Positions 1 through 7,907 of a stretch of DNA of 35,299 nt are shown here, one piece after another. A program made the translations under genes and the position numbers. Every line of letters begins with the position of its first letter. Within the stretch, counting starts at the first letter, position 1. The notes under the pieces are model-generated. The model was not told the DNA's origin, made no database searches, and saw only the letters and a list, made by a program, of their open reading frames with translations. The DNA is taken from the NCBI GenBank assembly GCA_025459285.1, contig JALOQY010000020.1, forward strand, positions 1-35,299, in the 5' to 3' direction. The stretch is from Planctomycetota bacterium (GTDB lineage Bacteria > Planctomycetota > JAJSAM01).

Positions 1-49
1 CAACGAGGCCGCGCGGGATTGTTGCTCACGCTCTGAGCGGGATCTGCTC

Positions 50-997
50 GTGGTCGAGGGGCTGCAGGTTTCCTACCCGCTCGCCGGCGGACGGGAGGCC
101 CGGGCGGTCCGGGGAGTGTCGCTGACCGTCCGCCGCGGAGAAGTGCTGGCGCTCGTGGGCGAGTCGGGGTCGGGGAAGACGAGCGTCCTGCGGGCGATCC
201 TCCGCCTGTCGAAGGGGCGGGTGGAGGGGCGGGTTCGCTTCTCGGGCCTCGACCTGCGGGCGATCCGGGGCCAGGCGCTGCGGGAGGCCCGGCGGCGGAT
301 GCAGCCGGTCTTCCAGAACCCCTACGCCTCCCTGAACCCCCGTCTGACGGCGGGGGCGGCGGTGGCGGAGCCGTTCCTGATCCACGCCCGGGCCGGTCGC
401 GCCGAGGCCGCCGCGCTGGCCGCGGCGCTGCTCGAGCGGGTCGGCCTCGACCCTTCGCACCACCCGGGCCGCCGGCCCGCGGAGTTCTCCGGCGGGCAGC
501 GCCAGCGCATCGCGATCGCCCGCGCCCTGGCCGCGGAGCCGGAACTGCTGCTGCTGGACGAGCCGGTGAGCGCACTCGACGTCTCGGAGCAGGCGCGGAT
601 CCTGAACCTGCTCGCGGATCTGCGCGCGGAGCGCGGCCTCGCGTACCTGCTGGTGACCCACGACCTGTCGGTGGTCCGCCACGTCGCGGACCGCATCGCG
701 GTGCTGTACGCGGGCCTCGTCGTGGAAGAGGGTCCGGCCGCGGCGGTCCTCGCGCGGCCGGCCCATCCCTACACCCGGGCGCTGCTGGCCGCGGCGCCCG
801 TGGCGGATCCCGGGCGGGCGCCATCGACCGTGCCGGTGCGCGGCGAGCCGCCGGACCCGGCGGCCCCGCCGGCGGGATGCTCGTTCCATCCGCGTTGCCC
901 GCGGGCCGATGAGGGTTGTGCCGAGCCGACCTACGCTCCCGCGCTCACGGCGGCATCGCCGGACCATCTCGTCGCGTGCCGGCGCCCGCCGCTATAA
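50..997 (+). CDS. Oligopeptide/dipeptide ABC transporter ATP-binding protein (OppF/DppF type)
   Basis: ATPase subunit of a peptide or nickel-type importer, acting on the cytoplasmic face of the inner membrane. All nucleotide-binding motifs are visible: Walker A GESGSGKT (residues 37-44), Q-loop in QPVFQNP (about 85-91), signature FSGGQ (146-150), Walker B LLLLDE (166-171) and H-loop His204. The C-terminus carries the oligopeptide-transporter extension with CSFHPRCPRADEGC, which is typical of OppD/OppF/DppF. At 315 aa the length is normal. The GTG start at 50 follows a weak GAGCGGGA. A different frame ends with TGA at 34-36, so another gene probably finishes just upstream. The frame is nevertheless open to the left edge, so a longer protein or a fused two-ATPase form cannot be excluded. 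No permease or binding protein is in view, and the substrate is unknown. Confidence 0.9.
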   Translation: MVEGLQVSYPLAGGREARAVRGVSLTVRRGEVLALVGESGSGKTSVLRAILRLSKGRVEGRVRFSGLDLRAIRGQALREARRRMQPVFQNPYASLNPRLTAGAAVAEPFLIHARAGRAEAAALAAALLERVGLDPSHHPGRRPAEFSGGQRQRIAIARALAAEPELLLLDEPVSALDVSEQARILNLLADLRAERGLAYLLVTHDLSVVRHVADRIAVLYAGLVVEEGPAAAVLARPAHPYTRALLAAAPVADPGRAPSTVPVRGEPPDPAAPPAGCSFHPRCPRADEGCAEPTYAPALTAASPDHLVACRRPPL

Positions 998-998
998 T
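993..998 (+). promoter_or_regulatory. Candidate -10 box (TATAAT) for the M16 peptidase gene
   Basis: A perfect TATAAT lies 32 nt before the ATG at 1031 and overlaps the stop codon of the ABC gene. A perfect AT hexamer is rare in this GC-rich background. No convincing -35 box is found 16-18 nt upstream, so this is only suggestive. Confidence 0.33.
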
Positions 999-1030
999 CC
1001 CGCTTCCACGCCGAATGGGAGCACCTTCCG

Positions 1031-3676
1031 ATGTCGAGAATGCCCGCCGTCCTCGTCCTTTCCCTGGCCCTGGCGACCGTGGCCGAGGCGAACCCGGACG
1101 GGATCACCGTCCGCACGCTCGGAAACGGCCTCGCGGTCGTCGTGAAGGAGGACCACAGCAAGCCGCTCGCGGCGCTGCGGATCTACGTCCGCACGGGGGG
1201 CGCGCTGGAGATGGAGTACCTCGGCTGCGGGATCTCCCACTACTACGAGCATCTGCTGTCCGGGGGGACCACCACGAACCGGAGCGAGGCGGAATCCTCG
1301 AAGATCCTCCAGGAACTGGGCGGCCAGAAGAACGCCTACACGGCCTTCGACCACACCTGCTACCACATCCTCACGCACCGCGATTTCATCGGTCGCGCCA
1401 TCGACCTCTACGGGGACTGGATGGTGAACAACACCCTGGACCCGGCGGAGGTTGCGCGGGAGAAGGGCGTGATCCTCCGCGAGATCGACATGGGGGAGGA
1501 CGAGCCGCGGCGCGTCCTCGGCAAGCTCCTGAACGAGACGATGTACCGGGAGGCGCCCCTGCGCGTCCCGAACATCGGCTACCGCGAGAACTTCGCGCGC
1601 CTCACGCGGGACGACCTCGTGCGCTACTACCGGAACCGCTACGCTCCCGACAACGCGGTGGTGGCGGTGGCCGGCGATGTCGATCCGGAGGAGATCTTCC
1701 GGGCCGTGGAGAAGGCGATGGGCCACTGGGAGCGCCGGCCGCTCCCCGTCGTCCACCTGAAGGCCGAGCCGCGCCAGACCGCCCCCCGGTACGCCGAGAG
1801 GGAGCACGACGTGAAGCAGGCCATGGTGCGCATGGCCTGGCCGACGATCGATCTGTTCCACGAGGATCTCTTCGACCTTGACATGATCTCGGCGGTCCTT
1901 TCGGAGGGGAAGTCCAGCCGCCTTCGCCGGAAGCTGGTGGAGGAAGCGGGCCTGACGGACTCGATCGACACGTGGTCGTGGACGCCCTGGTACATGCCGG
2001 GCGCGTTCGGGATCGCGTTCCAGGTGCCGGCGGAATCGCTCGAGCGGGCGATCGGGATGGTCCGGGAGGAGATCCGGCGGATCCGGGAGGAACCCGCGAC
2101 ACCCGCCGAGGTCGAACGGGCGAAGACCCTGCTCGTGTGCCGCCACGAGGCCGGTCTGCAGAAGGTGGAGGACCAGGCCGCGCAGGCGGGGATCGATCTC
2201 CTGACCACCGGGGACCCCCGGTTCAGCGCGCGCTACGTCGAGCGGATCCGGGCCTACCGGCCGGACCGGATGGCGGGCGTCGCCGGGCGGTGGCTCCGGG
2301 ACGACGGCCTCTCGATCGTGGTGCTGCGGCCCCGCGGATCCCCGGCGGCCGGCGCGGCCGGGGCGCCGAGGGAGGAGTCGGGATCCGGCTCGGTGCGGGA
2401 GGCGACGCTCGGAAACGGGATGCGGCTCGTCGTTCGCCGTGTCCCGGGGATCGTCCCCGTGGGAGTTGAAGTCTTCTTCCATGGCGGCCTGCGGGCGGAA
2501 CCGGCGGGGAAGAACGGGGTCTCGAACCTGACCGCCCGACTGCTGCTCCGCGGGACGGCGAAGCGATCGGCGGCGGAGATCGTCGATGCGCTGGAGGAGC
2601 GGGGCGGGTCGATCTCCTCGCAGAGCGGGAACCACACGATCGGGCTCTCCGTGACCCTGCCGCGCGGAGCCGAGGATCTGCCGGCGGCGACGGAGGTTCT
2701 CGCCGACATCCTCGGGGGGGCCTCGTTCCCGGAGGGGGAGTTCGAACGGGAGCACCGGATCGCGGTGATGCTGGCGGCCCGGCAAGGGGACGTCTGGCAG
2801 TCGGAGGCGTTCCACTTCGCCCGCCAGGAGGCCTTCGGGGACGGCCCTTACGGCCACCCCGCGGGGGGAACGCCCGAGAGCCTCGCGGCGGTCACGCGGG
2901 CGGACGTGCTCGCCTTCGCCCGCCGATGGGTCGACCCGCGCGGGATGGTCGTGTGCGTGGCGGGGGAGGTGGATCCGGAGGCGACGCTCGAGCTGCTCGG
3001 GAAGGCGTTCGGCGGTCTCGCCGGGCCTTCGTCCTATGCGCCGCCCGCCCCGCCCGCCCCGGAGTGGGCCGGGGGCTCCTTCCCCGCGGATCGATTCGCC
3101 TTCCGGGGGAATGCGAAGACGCAGGCGGTGCTGACGATCTCCTTCGCCGGACCGGCCTGGGCGGAGGTCGCGGATCGCGCGGCCCTCACCGTGGTCGATG
3201 CCTTCACTTCGGGACTCGGCCTGCCATCGGGCTGGTTCCACGAGGCGCTGCGCGGCGGCGAGCAGTCGCTCGTCTACTTCGTGCACCTGTCGGTCTTCAC
3301 GGGGCTCGAGGGCGGGCTCTCGTACGTGATGACGCAGACCCGGCCGGATCTGCTCGGGAAGGTCTTCGATCTCACGATGGCGCAGGTCGCCCGACTGCGG
3401 CGCGGGGAGTACACGGACGAGGAGATCGCGATCGGCAAGGCGGTGGCGATGGTGGCGGCGCCGGCGGACCTCCAGACCGTGAACGACCTGGCCCAGACCG
3501 CGGCGCTCGGCGTCCTTTACGGGGTCGGCCACGACTTCGAGGCCCGGTACGAGGCGGCGGTGCGGGGGGTGACGCGCGCCGACATCGAGCGGGTGGTGAA
3601 GCGGTACTTCGGGCGCAGTGTGGTCACCGTCACGGGCTCCCCGGAGGTCGAGAAGGTCTTCGAGTCGCTGCGCTGA
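1031..3676 (+). CDS. Secreted M16 (pitrilysin/insulinase) family zinc peptidase, two-domain
   Basis: Zinc metallopeptidase, probably periplasmic: a signal-peptide-like N-terminus (MSRMPAVLVLSLALATVAEA) precedes the mature chain. The inverted zinc motif HYYEH is at residues 70-74, and Glu151 lies exactly 76 residues after His74, the HxxEH-(x)76-E spacing of pitrilysin. The 881-aa chain holds two M16 modules. In the second (from about residue 460) the position equivalent to HxxEH reads NLTAR (about 498-502), so this half is predicted to be catalytically dead and structural, as in other fused M16 enzymes. Start: ATG at 1031 with GGGAG about 10 nt upstream. It lies 33 nt after the ABC ATPase and may be partly co-transcribed. 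Substrates are unknown; cleavage of small unfolded peptides is family knowledge. Confidence 0.93.
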   Translation: MSRMPAVLVLSLALATVAEANPDGITVRTLGNGLAVVVKEDHSKPLAALRIYVRTGGALEMEYLGCGISHYYEHLLSGGTTTNRSEAESSKILQELGGQKNAYTAFDHTCYHILTHRDFIGRAIDLYGDWMVNNTLDPAEVAREKGVILREIDMGEDEPRRVLGKLLNETMYREAPLRVPNIGYRENFARLTRDDLVRYYRNRYAPDNAVVAVAGDVDPEEIFRAVEKAMGHWERRPLPVVHLKAEPRQTAPRYAEREHDVKQAMVRMAWPTIDLFHEDLFDLDMISAVLSEGKSSRLRRKLVEEAGLTDSIDTWSWTPWYMPGAFGIAFQVPAESLERAIGMVREEIRRIREEPATPAEVERAKTLLVCRHEAGLQKVEDQAAQAGIDLLTTGDPRFSARYVERIRAYRPDRMAGVAGRWLRDDGLSIVVLRPRGSPAAGAAGAPREESGSGSVREATLGNGMRLVVRRVPGIVPVGVEVFFHGGLRAEPAGKNGVSNLTARLLLRGTAKRSAAEIVDALEERGGSISSQSGNHTIGLSVTLPRGAEDLPAATEVLADILGGASFPEGEFEREHRIAVMLAARQGDVWQSEAFHFARQEAFGDGPYGHPAGGTPESLAAVTRADVLAFARRWVDPRGMVVCVAGEVDPEATLELLGKAFGGLAGPSSYAPPAPPAPEWAGGSFPADRFAFRGNAKTQAVLTISFAGPAWAEVADRAALTVVDAFTSGLGLPSGWFHEALRGGEQSLVYFVHLSVFTGLEGGLSYVMTQTRPDLLGKVFDLTMAQVARLRRGEYTDEEIAIGKAVAMVAAPADLQTVNDLAQTAALGVLYGVGHDFEARYEAAVRGVTRADIERVVKRYFGRSVVTVTGSPEVEKVFESLR

Positions 3677-3679
3677 CAG

Positions 3680-3730
3680 CCTGTCGGGGTAAAGGGTCGC
3701 AGCGCAGAGATCGTCCTTGGCCCCGACAGG
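3680..3730. terminator. Inverted repeat between convergent genes, possible bidirectional terminator
   Basis: CCTGTCGGGG (3680-3689) and CCCCGACAGG (3721-3730) form a perfect 10-bp inverted repeat with a 31-nt loop. It fills the short gap between the convergent M16 and HAD genes. There is no clear T-tract and the loop is long, so a terminator role is inferred mainly from position. Confidence 0.4.
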
Positions 3731-3733
3731 ATG

Positions 3734-4468
3734 CTAGACCGGCAGGCCGAAGTCGGTGCGGAGGATCGCCGCGAGTTCGTCGAAATGCCGGATCTCGAAG
3801 TCCGGGGGAACGGCGGAGGGCAGATCGCCGTGCTTGCCCGTCCCTCGGCGGCGAACGGCGATCATGCCGGCACGCTTGGCGGGCTCGATGTCGGTGACGG
3901 GATTGTCGCCGACGAACATGACCTCGCCGGGGGCGAACCCGATGGTGTCGAGGGCCCGCCGGTAGAACTTGGGGTTGACCTTCGAGATCGCGAACTGGTC
4001 GGAGATGAAGATGGCCCGCGGGTCGAGGAATTCGTAGATGCCGAGGCGGATGATCTTTTCCGCCTGCTTGACCTCGAGCCCCTCGGTGAGGACTCCGATC
4101 ACAAGAGTCGTGTTTGCGCGGAGGGACCCGAGCAGGGCGTGGGCGCCCGGGAACAGGTGGAGTTCGCGGAATTTCGTCTCGTGGTAGGCGACCACGGCGG
4201 CCGCGAGGAGGATGGCGGGATTGGCGTTGCCGAGGGCGGAGGCGGGGAGCCGCCGTAGCAGTCGATCGTAGAGCTTGTCGTAGTTGGAGGGGACCTCGGA
4301 GATCACTTCCTTCAGCTCGCGGAACGCCGACTCCTCGTCGATGCCTAGCCCGTGGCGGATCATGGCGCGGATCGAATTGCGGCGGGCCGTCTCGGCGAAC
4401 TCCGTGGTGGAGTACAGGGTGTCGTCGATGTCGAAGAGGACGGCCTTCAGGGGGCGCGCGGGACTCAC
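3734..4468 (-). CDS. HAD-superfamily hydrolase (subfamily IA phosphatase, TIGR02253-like)
   Basis: Cytosolic phosphatase of the haloacid dehalogenase superfamily, 244 aa, normal length. Motif I is DIDDT (Asp13 nucleophile, Asp15 acid/base). Motif II is Thr128 in GVLTEG. Motif III is Lys163 or Lys167 in SKVNPKFY. Motif IV is GDNPVTD (about 187-193). The helical cap contains SNYDKLYDRLLRRL, which resembles the SNYP..LLRRL stretch of the TIGR02253 group, known mainly from archaea and scattered bacteria. Start is GTG at 4468: an ATG in the same frame further out (4484-4486) is followed by a stop two codons later. A TATAGT box ends only 8 nt before the GTG, so the mRNA may be leaderless. Monocistronic between convergent M16 and the downstream end of the secretin operon. 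Substrate unknown. Confidence 0.9.
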   Translation of the reverse strand: MSPARPLKAVLFDIDDTLYSTTEFAETARRNSIRAMIRHGLGIDEESAFRELKEVISEVPSNYDKLYDRLLRRLPASALGNANPAILLAAAVVAYHETKFRELHLFPGAHALLGSLRANTTLVIGVLTEGLEVKQAEKIIRLGIYEFLDPRAIFISDQFAISKVNPKFYRRALDTIGFAPGEVMFVGDNPVTDIEPAKRAGMIAVRRRGTGKHGDLPSAVPPDFEIRHFDELAAILRTDFGLPV

Positions 4469-4476
4469 GCCGGAAG

Positions 4477-4505
4477 ACTATACCATCCGCCGGGCGCAGC
4501 GGTAA
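4477..4505 (-). promoter_or_regulatory. Candidate promoter for the HAD gene (leaderless type)
   Basis: On the minus strand TTACCG (4505-4500), a 17-nt spacer and TATAGT (4482-4477). Transcription would begin within a base or two of the GTG at 4468. The -35 is poor (3/6), so the assignment rests on the good -10 box. Confidence 0.35.
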
Positions 4506-4540
4506 GGCATCGGGCGGCGGTTCGTGAGGTCGAGAAAGCA

Positions 4541-4570
4541 CGCGGCCCGCGTCGGGAGACGCGGGCCGCG
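4541..4570 (-). terminator. Rho-independent-type terminator of the first secretin operon
   Basis: A perfect 12-bp GC stem (4541-4552 with 4559-4570) and 6-nt loop lie 20 nt past the stop of the minus-strand secretin ORF. On that strand the stem is followed by TGCTTTCT, a short imperfect T-tract. Confidence 0.7.
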
Positions 4571-4589
4571 GTTCGCATGTCTTCAGGGG

Positions 4590-5906
4590 TCAACGCAGAG
4601 GCGAGCGGAAGCGCGCCTCCTCTTCCTCGAGATCGGTGATCCGGGTGGTCACGATGACCATCAGGTTCTCGATCTCCTTCGACGAACCCTTGCGGGAGAA
4701 GAGGAAACCGAGGATCGGGATCTTGGCGAGGAAGGGCACCTCGGACTGCATGTCCACGAGGGAGATGTTCTTGAGGCCGCCGATCACCAGGCTGCCGCCG
4801 TCGGGGACCCGCACCGTCGTCTGGGACTTCTGGATGATGAGCTCCGGGATCTGGATGGTCACCGGAGTGGTGAGGGCGCCGAGAGAGGTCTGGTAGGTGG
4901 GGATCGGGCGGATCAGCGTCGCGATCGTGGGCTGAAGCTGGAGAGTCACGTACTTGCGGTCGTGGGAGATGGTCGGCCGGACGTCGAGTGTGAGGCCGTC
5001 CTGGATGATGCCCACGATGGGGTCGGCGATGAAGGCGGTCTGCGCCACCTCCACGTCGAAGTCCTGGATGAACGAGAGCTGGTTGACCAGCGTGATGTTG
5101 GCGCGCTGGGTGTTGTAGACCGTGAGGCTCGGCGCCTGGAGGAGCCGGCCCTGGCGGGTCTTCTGAACGGCGCGGACGATGAGGGAGATGTCCGTGTCGT
5201 CGATCATGGTGTACTGGATGATGGCGCCGCCGAGCGGGGAGAGGATCGAGCCGAGGGCCCGGTCGAAGATCTGCTCGGTGCGGCCGCGGTAGTCACCGTC
5301 GCCGAAGTCGTTGTAGAAGATGCCGGCGGAGGGCTTGGAGCCGGATGCGGAGGGGAGGCCCGGGCCGCTGTTGTCGAAGCCCGCGGACGCCGAGTCTTCC
5401 AGACCGTTCGTGACGTCATCGAGATTGACCAGCGGGCCCTTCTCGCCGCCGAGTCCGCGGACGTCGACCCCGATGTCCTGGAGGAAGTCGTCGCTGACGG
5501 TGAGGAAGCGGGTCTCGATGGTCACCACGAGGCCGGCGAAGCGGCGCAGATCGTTGAGGAACCGTGCGATCTCGGCCTGGATCTCCGGGGTGTGGTTGAC
5601 GACGAGCTTGTCCTCGCCGCTCGGCTGGATGCTGAAACCGCCACCTTCCCACGACTCCGGCTCGATGTTGTCGATGACGAGCTGCATGAGGTCTTCGACC
5701 CCGCCGCCGAAGATCTGTTCGCCTTCCTCGGCCTTGCCGAAGAGGGGCTGGCTGTCGTCGATTTCGGCGCCGGCCGGCTTCAGGATCAGGTTCGGGGCGA
5801 TGAAGTTGGTCAGCTTGATCGTGAGGTCGCCGACCGGGTGGACGCGGAGGATGGCCTTGCCGCGCGCGCCCTCGCGGTTCGTGATGAAGACCACGCCGTT
5901 ACGCAT
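4590..5906 (-). CDS. Secretin C-terminal half (GspD/PilQ family), separated from its N-terminal half by a frame break
   Basis: Carries the pore-forming half of an outer-membrane secretin. It begins in the middle of an N-terminal secretin domain (RNGVVFITN), passes an N1-like domain (about residues 90-150, ending ETRFLTVSDDFLQDIGVD) and ends with the beta-barrel secretin domain, including the family signature VPFLAKIPILGFLFSRKG near residue 400. It aligns throughout with the C-terminal half of the intact 849-aa secretin at 16038-18587. The ATG (5906-5904) overlaps the stop of the upstream ORF in ATGCGTAA. There is no signal peptide, so this part cannot reach the envelope alone. Either one protein was broken by a deletion, here or in the assembly, or translation is coupled across the overlap. 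A 12-bp stem terminator follows. Confidence 0.9.
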   Translation of the reverse strand: MRNGVVFITNREGARGKAILRVHPVGDLTIKLTNFIAPNLILKPAGAEIDDSQPLFGKAEEGEQIFGGGVEDLMQLVIDNIEPESWEGGGFSIQPSGEDKLVVNHTPEIQAEIARFLNDLRRFAGLVVTIETRFLTVSDDFLQDIGVDVRGLGGEKGPLVNLDDVTNGLEDSASAGFDNSGPGLPSASGSKPSAGIFYNDFGDGDYRGRTEQIFDRALGSILSPLGGAIIQYTMIDDTDISLIVRAVQKTRQGRLLQAPSLTVYNTQRANITLVNQLSFIQDFDVEVAQTAFIADPIVGIIQDGLTLDVRPTISHDRKYVTLQLQPTIATLIRPIPTYQTSLGALTTPVTIQIPELIIQKSQTTVRVPDGGSLVIGGLKNISLVDMQSEVPFLAKIPILGFLFSRKGSSKEIENLMVIVTTRITDLEEEEARFRSPLR

Positions 5907-7755
5907 GGGACTCGAATTCGAGGGAGGTGACGGTCAGCGTGACCGGCGCGGCCTCGAGGTCCGACTTCACCTTGTCGTCAATCACGATGTTGATGTTCTT
6001 GAGCTGCCGCAGGACGTCGAGGGCCTCGGGCATCGTGGCGTTCTCGAAGGAGAAGCTCACGATCTCCTGCTGGAGCCGGTTCTTCAGAGCCTGATCGGCC
6101 GGGTCCATCTCGGAGGAGATGTCGAGGTCGGTGAGGGCTGCCGCGCGGCGGCTGATGCGGTCCCACTCGCGCTGGTTCGGCCACTCGAGCGGCCGGTCGG
6201 ACCACGGGATCGTCGTGTCGCGGATGTCGATGCGCCACTCGCGGAAGCGTTCCTTGGTGGCGCGGAGGAGGCTGTCGGACATCGCGAGGTGGCGGGCCCG
6301 AACGGACTGGTCGAGGATCTCGCGGGCGCGGGCATTCATGGGATCGAGGCTCAGCACCTGTTCGGCGAGACTCTCGGCGAGATCGAACCGCTCGTTCTCG
6401 AACGCATCGATCGCCTCGGTCAGGAGCTTGTTGATCCGATCCTCGGCGGCCTGCTTGCGCTTCAGTTCTTCCTTGCGCACGTCGTCGAGGGCCTGGCGCG
6501 CACGGTCCTTGGCGAGCAGCTCTTCGTACTTGACCTTGTCCTGACGGCAGCGGAACAGGAAGTCGTTGGCGTCGCTCTTCATCGTGCCCCAGTCGATGCC
6601 GTAAGGGGCGTTGTCGATGATGGTGAGGACGTTGTCGAAGTTCTTGATCGCGTCGTCGTAGAGCTTCGCGTTGTAAGCCTTCTCACCCTCGCTGAAGTAG
6701 TGGGCGGCCTGAGCCTTCGCCTCCTGGATCTTCACTTCGTGGAGGCGCTGGAGTTCGGTCTGCGCCGAGGGGATCTCGCCGGCCCGACGGCCCTGGGCGG
6801 CGAGGATCTTCTGGTACAGCTCGATGGCTTTCTGGTTGTCGGGCTGGCGCTCCAGGGCCTTGAGGATCCACTCCTCGGCCTCGGGATAGCGTAGCTCGCC
6901 GAAGTGGGTCTCGGCCTGGCCGACATAGTAGTTGACGAGGTACTCTTCGTACTGGAGTTCCACGCGCTTCCGCTCGGCCAGCTCACGCATCCGCCGGTCG
7001 GCTTCGCTCTCGTAGGCCGGCGGCGGAGGCGCCACGGGCACGGGAGGAGGAGCCGGTGCGACGACGGGGGGAACCGGCTCGACCGTCGGGGCGGCAGGAA
7101 CCGGAGGCGGAGGGGTCGGCTCGGGAGCGGGCGGAAGGGGCATCGGCTCGACGACCGGGGCGGGCCCGGGCATCGGGGCGGGCTTGCCCGGATACTTCGC
7201 GGGCTCGACGCCGGCCGCGGGGCCGGTGGCCTTCGGCTGGAACGCCGGGTACTTGGCGGGCTCCACCGGGCCGCCGGCGGGGGCGGCACCCGCGGCGGGG
7301 GCCGCGGGGTACTTGGCCGGCTCGACCCCGGGTGCGGAAGCGGGCGCCGGGACGTAGGGTGCAGGAACCGCCGGCACCACGGGCTCCGGGACGACCGGCA
7401 GGTCCGGCGCGGGCGCGGCCGGCACGACCGGCGCCTCGGGAACCGCCGGTGGAGCCGGGACGGCGGGGACGATCGGCGGTTCGGCAGGCTGCGGAGCCGG
7501 CACGGGCGCGCTGCCCGGCCGGTCTTCCATCCCCTGGTCCTTCATCAGGCGGGCGACGTACTCCTCGGTCGTGTAGGACCGGGGCGGCATCGTCGGCTCG
7601 CCACCTTCAGGCAGGTCGGTGGTGGTCGTACCCTTCGCCACGACGGGCCCCGAGGCCTTGTCCGGCGGGGCAGGCTTCTTGGGAGGCCCCCCGCAGGAGA
7701 AGACGAGCAGGGCGACGAGCGTCAGGAGGGTGAAGGCGGTCAGCAAACGCGGCAT
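5899..7755 (-). CDS. Secretin N-terminal half: lipoprotein with proline-rich tether and TPR-like helices
   Basis: N-terminal part of a secretin. Lipoprotein signal MPRLLTAFTLLTLVALLVFS followed by Cys21. A long proline/alanine/valine-rich segment (about residues 75-260) contains the heptad VEPAKYP three times and resembles the periplasm-spanning linker of TonB. Then come charged TPR-like helices (about 270-520) and the first half of a secretin N-domain (ALDVLRQLKNINIVIDD...). The frame stops at TAA (5901-5899) just where the paralogue at 16038-18587 continues with about 15 more residues of this domain. Start: ATG at 7755 with AGGAGA 9 nt upstream; an in-frame upstream extension lacks signal-peptide character and was rejected. 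See the 4590-5906 entry for the rest of the protein. Confidence 0.88.
   Translation of the reverse strand: MPRLLTAFTLLTLVALLVFSCGGPPKKPAPPDKASGPVVAKGTTTTDLPEGGEPTMPPRSYTTEEYVARLMKDQGMEDRPGSAPVPAPQPAEPPIVPAVPAPPAVPEAPVVPAAPAPDLPVVPEPVVPAVPAPYVPAPASAPGVEPAKYPAAPAAGAAPAGGPVEPAKYPAFQPKATGPAAGVEPAKYPGKPAPMPGPAPVVEPMPLPPAPEPTPPPPVPAAPTVEPVPPVVAPAPPPVPVAPPPPAYESEADRRMRELAERKRVELQYEEYLVNYYVGQAETHFGELRYPEAEEWILKALERQPDNQKAIELYQKILAAQGRRAGEIPSAQTELQRLHEVKIQEAKAQAAHYFSEGEKAYNAKLYDDAIKNFDNVLTIIDNAPYGIDWGTMKSDANDFLFRCRQDKVKYEELLAKDRARQALDDVRKEELKRKQAAEDRINKLLTEAIDAFENERFDLAESLAEQVLSLDPMNARAREILDQSVRARHLAMSDSLLRATKERFREWRIDIRDTTIPWSDRPLEWPNQREWDRISRRAAALTDLDISSEMDPADQALKNRLQQEIVSFSFENATMPEALDVLRQLKNINIVIDDKVKSDLEAAPVTLTVTSLEFESHA
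5911..5922. repeat. 12-bp perfect palindrome at the secretin frame break
   Basis: CTCGAATTCGAG is self-complementary over 12 bp and lies within 5-18 bp of the point where the two secretin ORFs part. It encodes LEFE in the upstream ORF. A hairpin here could favour deletion or polymerase skipping. Confidence 0.8.
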
Positions 7756-7853
7756 ATCAAGCGTCTCCTGTGCAGCATTCCGGATGCGAACACCCCGCAG
7801 GGTGCGCGCTGCGCCTCTGTGCCCAAATGAGGTATGCCCTCGACGAGGCGGCA

Positions 7854-7882
7854 ACTCTAGCACCGCCCCCGGGGGCTGTCAA
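7854..7882 (-). promoter_or_regulatory. Sigma70-type promoter of the first secretin gene
   Basis: Consensus TTGACA (7882-7877), a 17-nt spacer and TAGAGT (7859-7854, 4/6) on the minus strand. The predicted start near 7847 gives a leader of about 90 nt. A perfect palindrome GCCCCCGGGGGC (7865-7876) fills most of the spacer and abuts the -35, an attractive place for a regulator. The 7756-7907 gap otherwise holds no gene. Confidence 0.62.
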
Positions 7883-7907
7883 ATCGAAAGCAAGCGGAGC
7901 GAAACGA

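Noticed and set aside
992-3532. Long minus-strand open frame opposite the M16 peptidase
   Set aside because: Its Arg/Pro/His-rich, featureless translation is the mirror of a GC-rich gene; the plus strand has the zinc motif and signal peptide.
7756-7863. N-terminal extension of the split secretin to 7863
   Set aside because: The extra 36 residues have no signal character; ATG 7755 has a good AGGAGA and begins a clear lipoprotein signal, and the promoter start near 7847 falls inside the extension.
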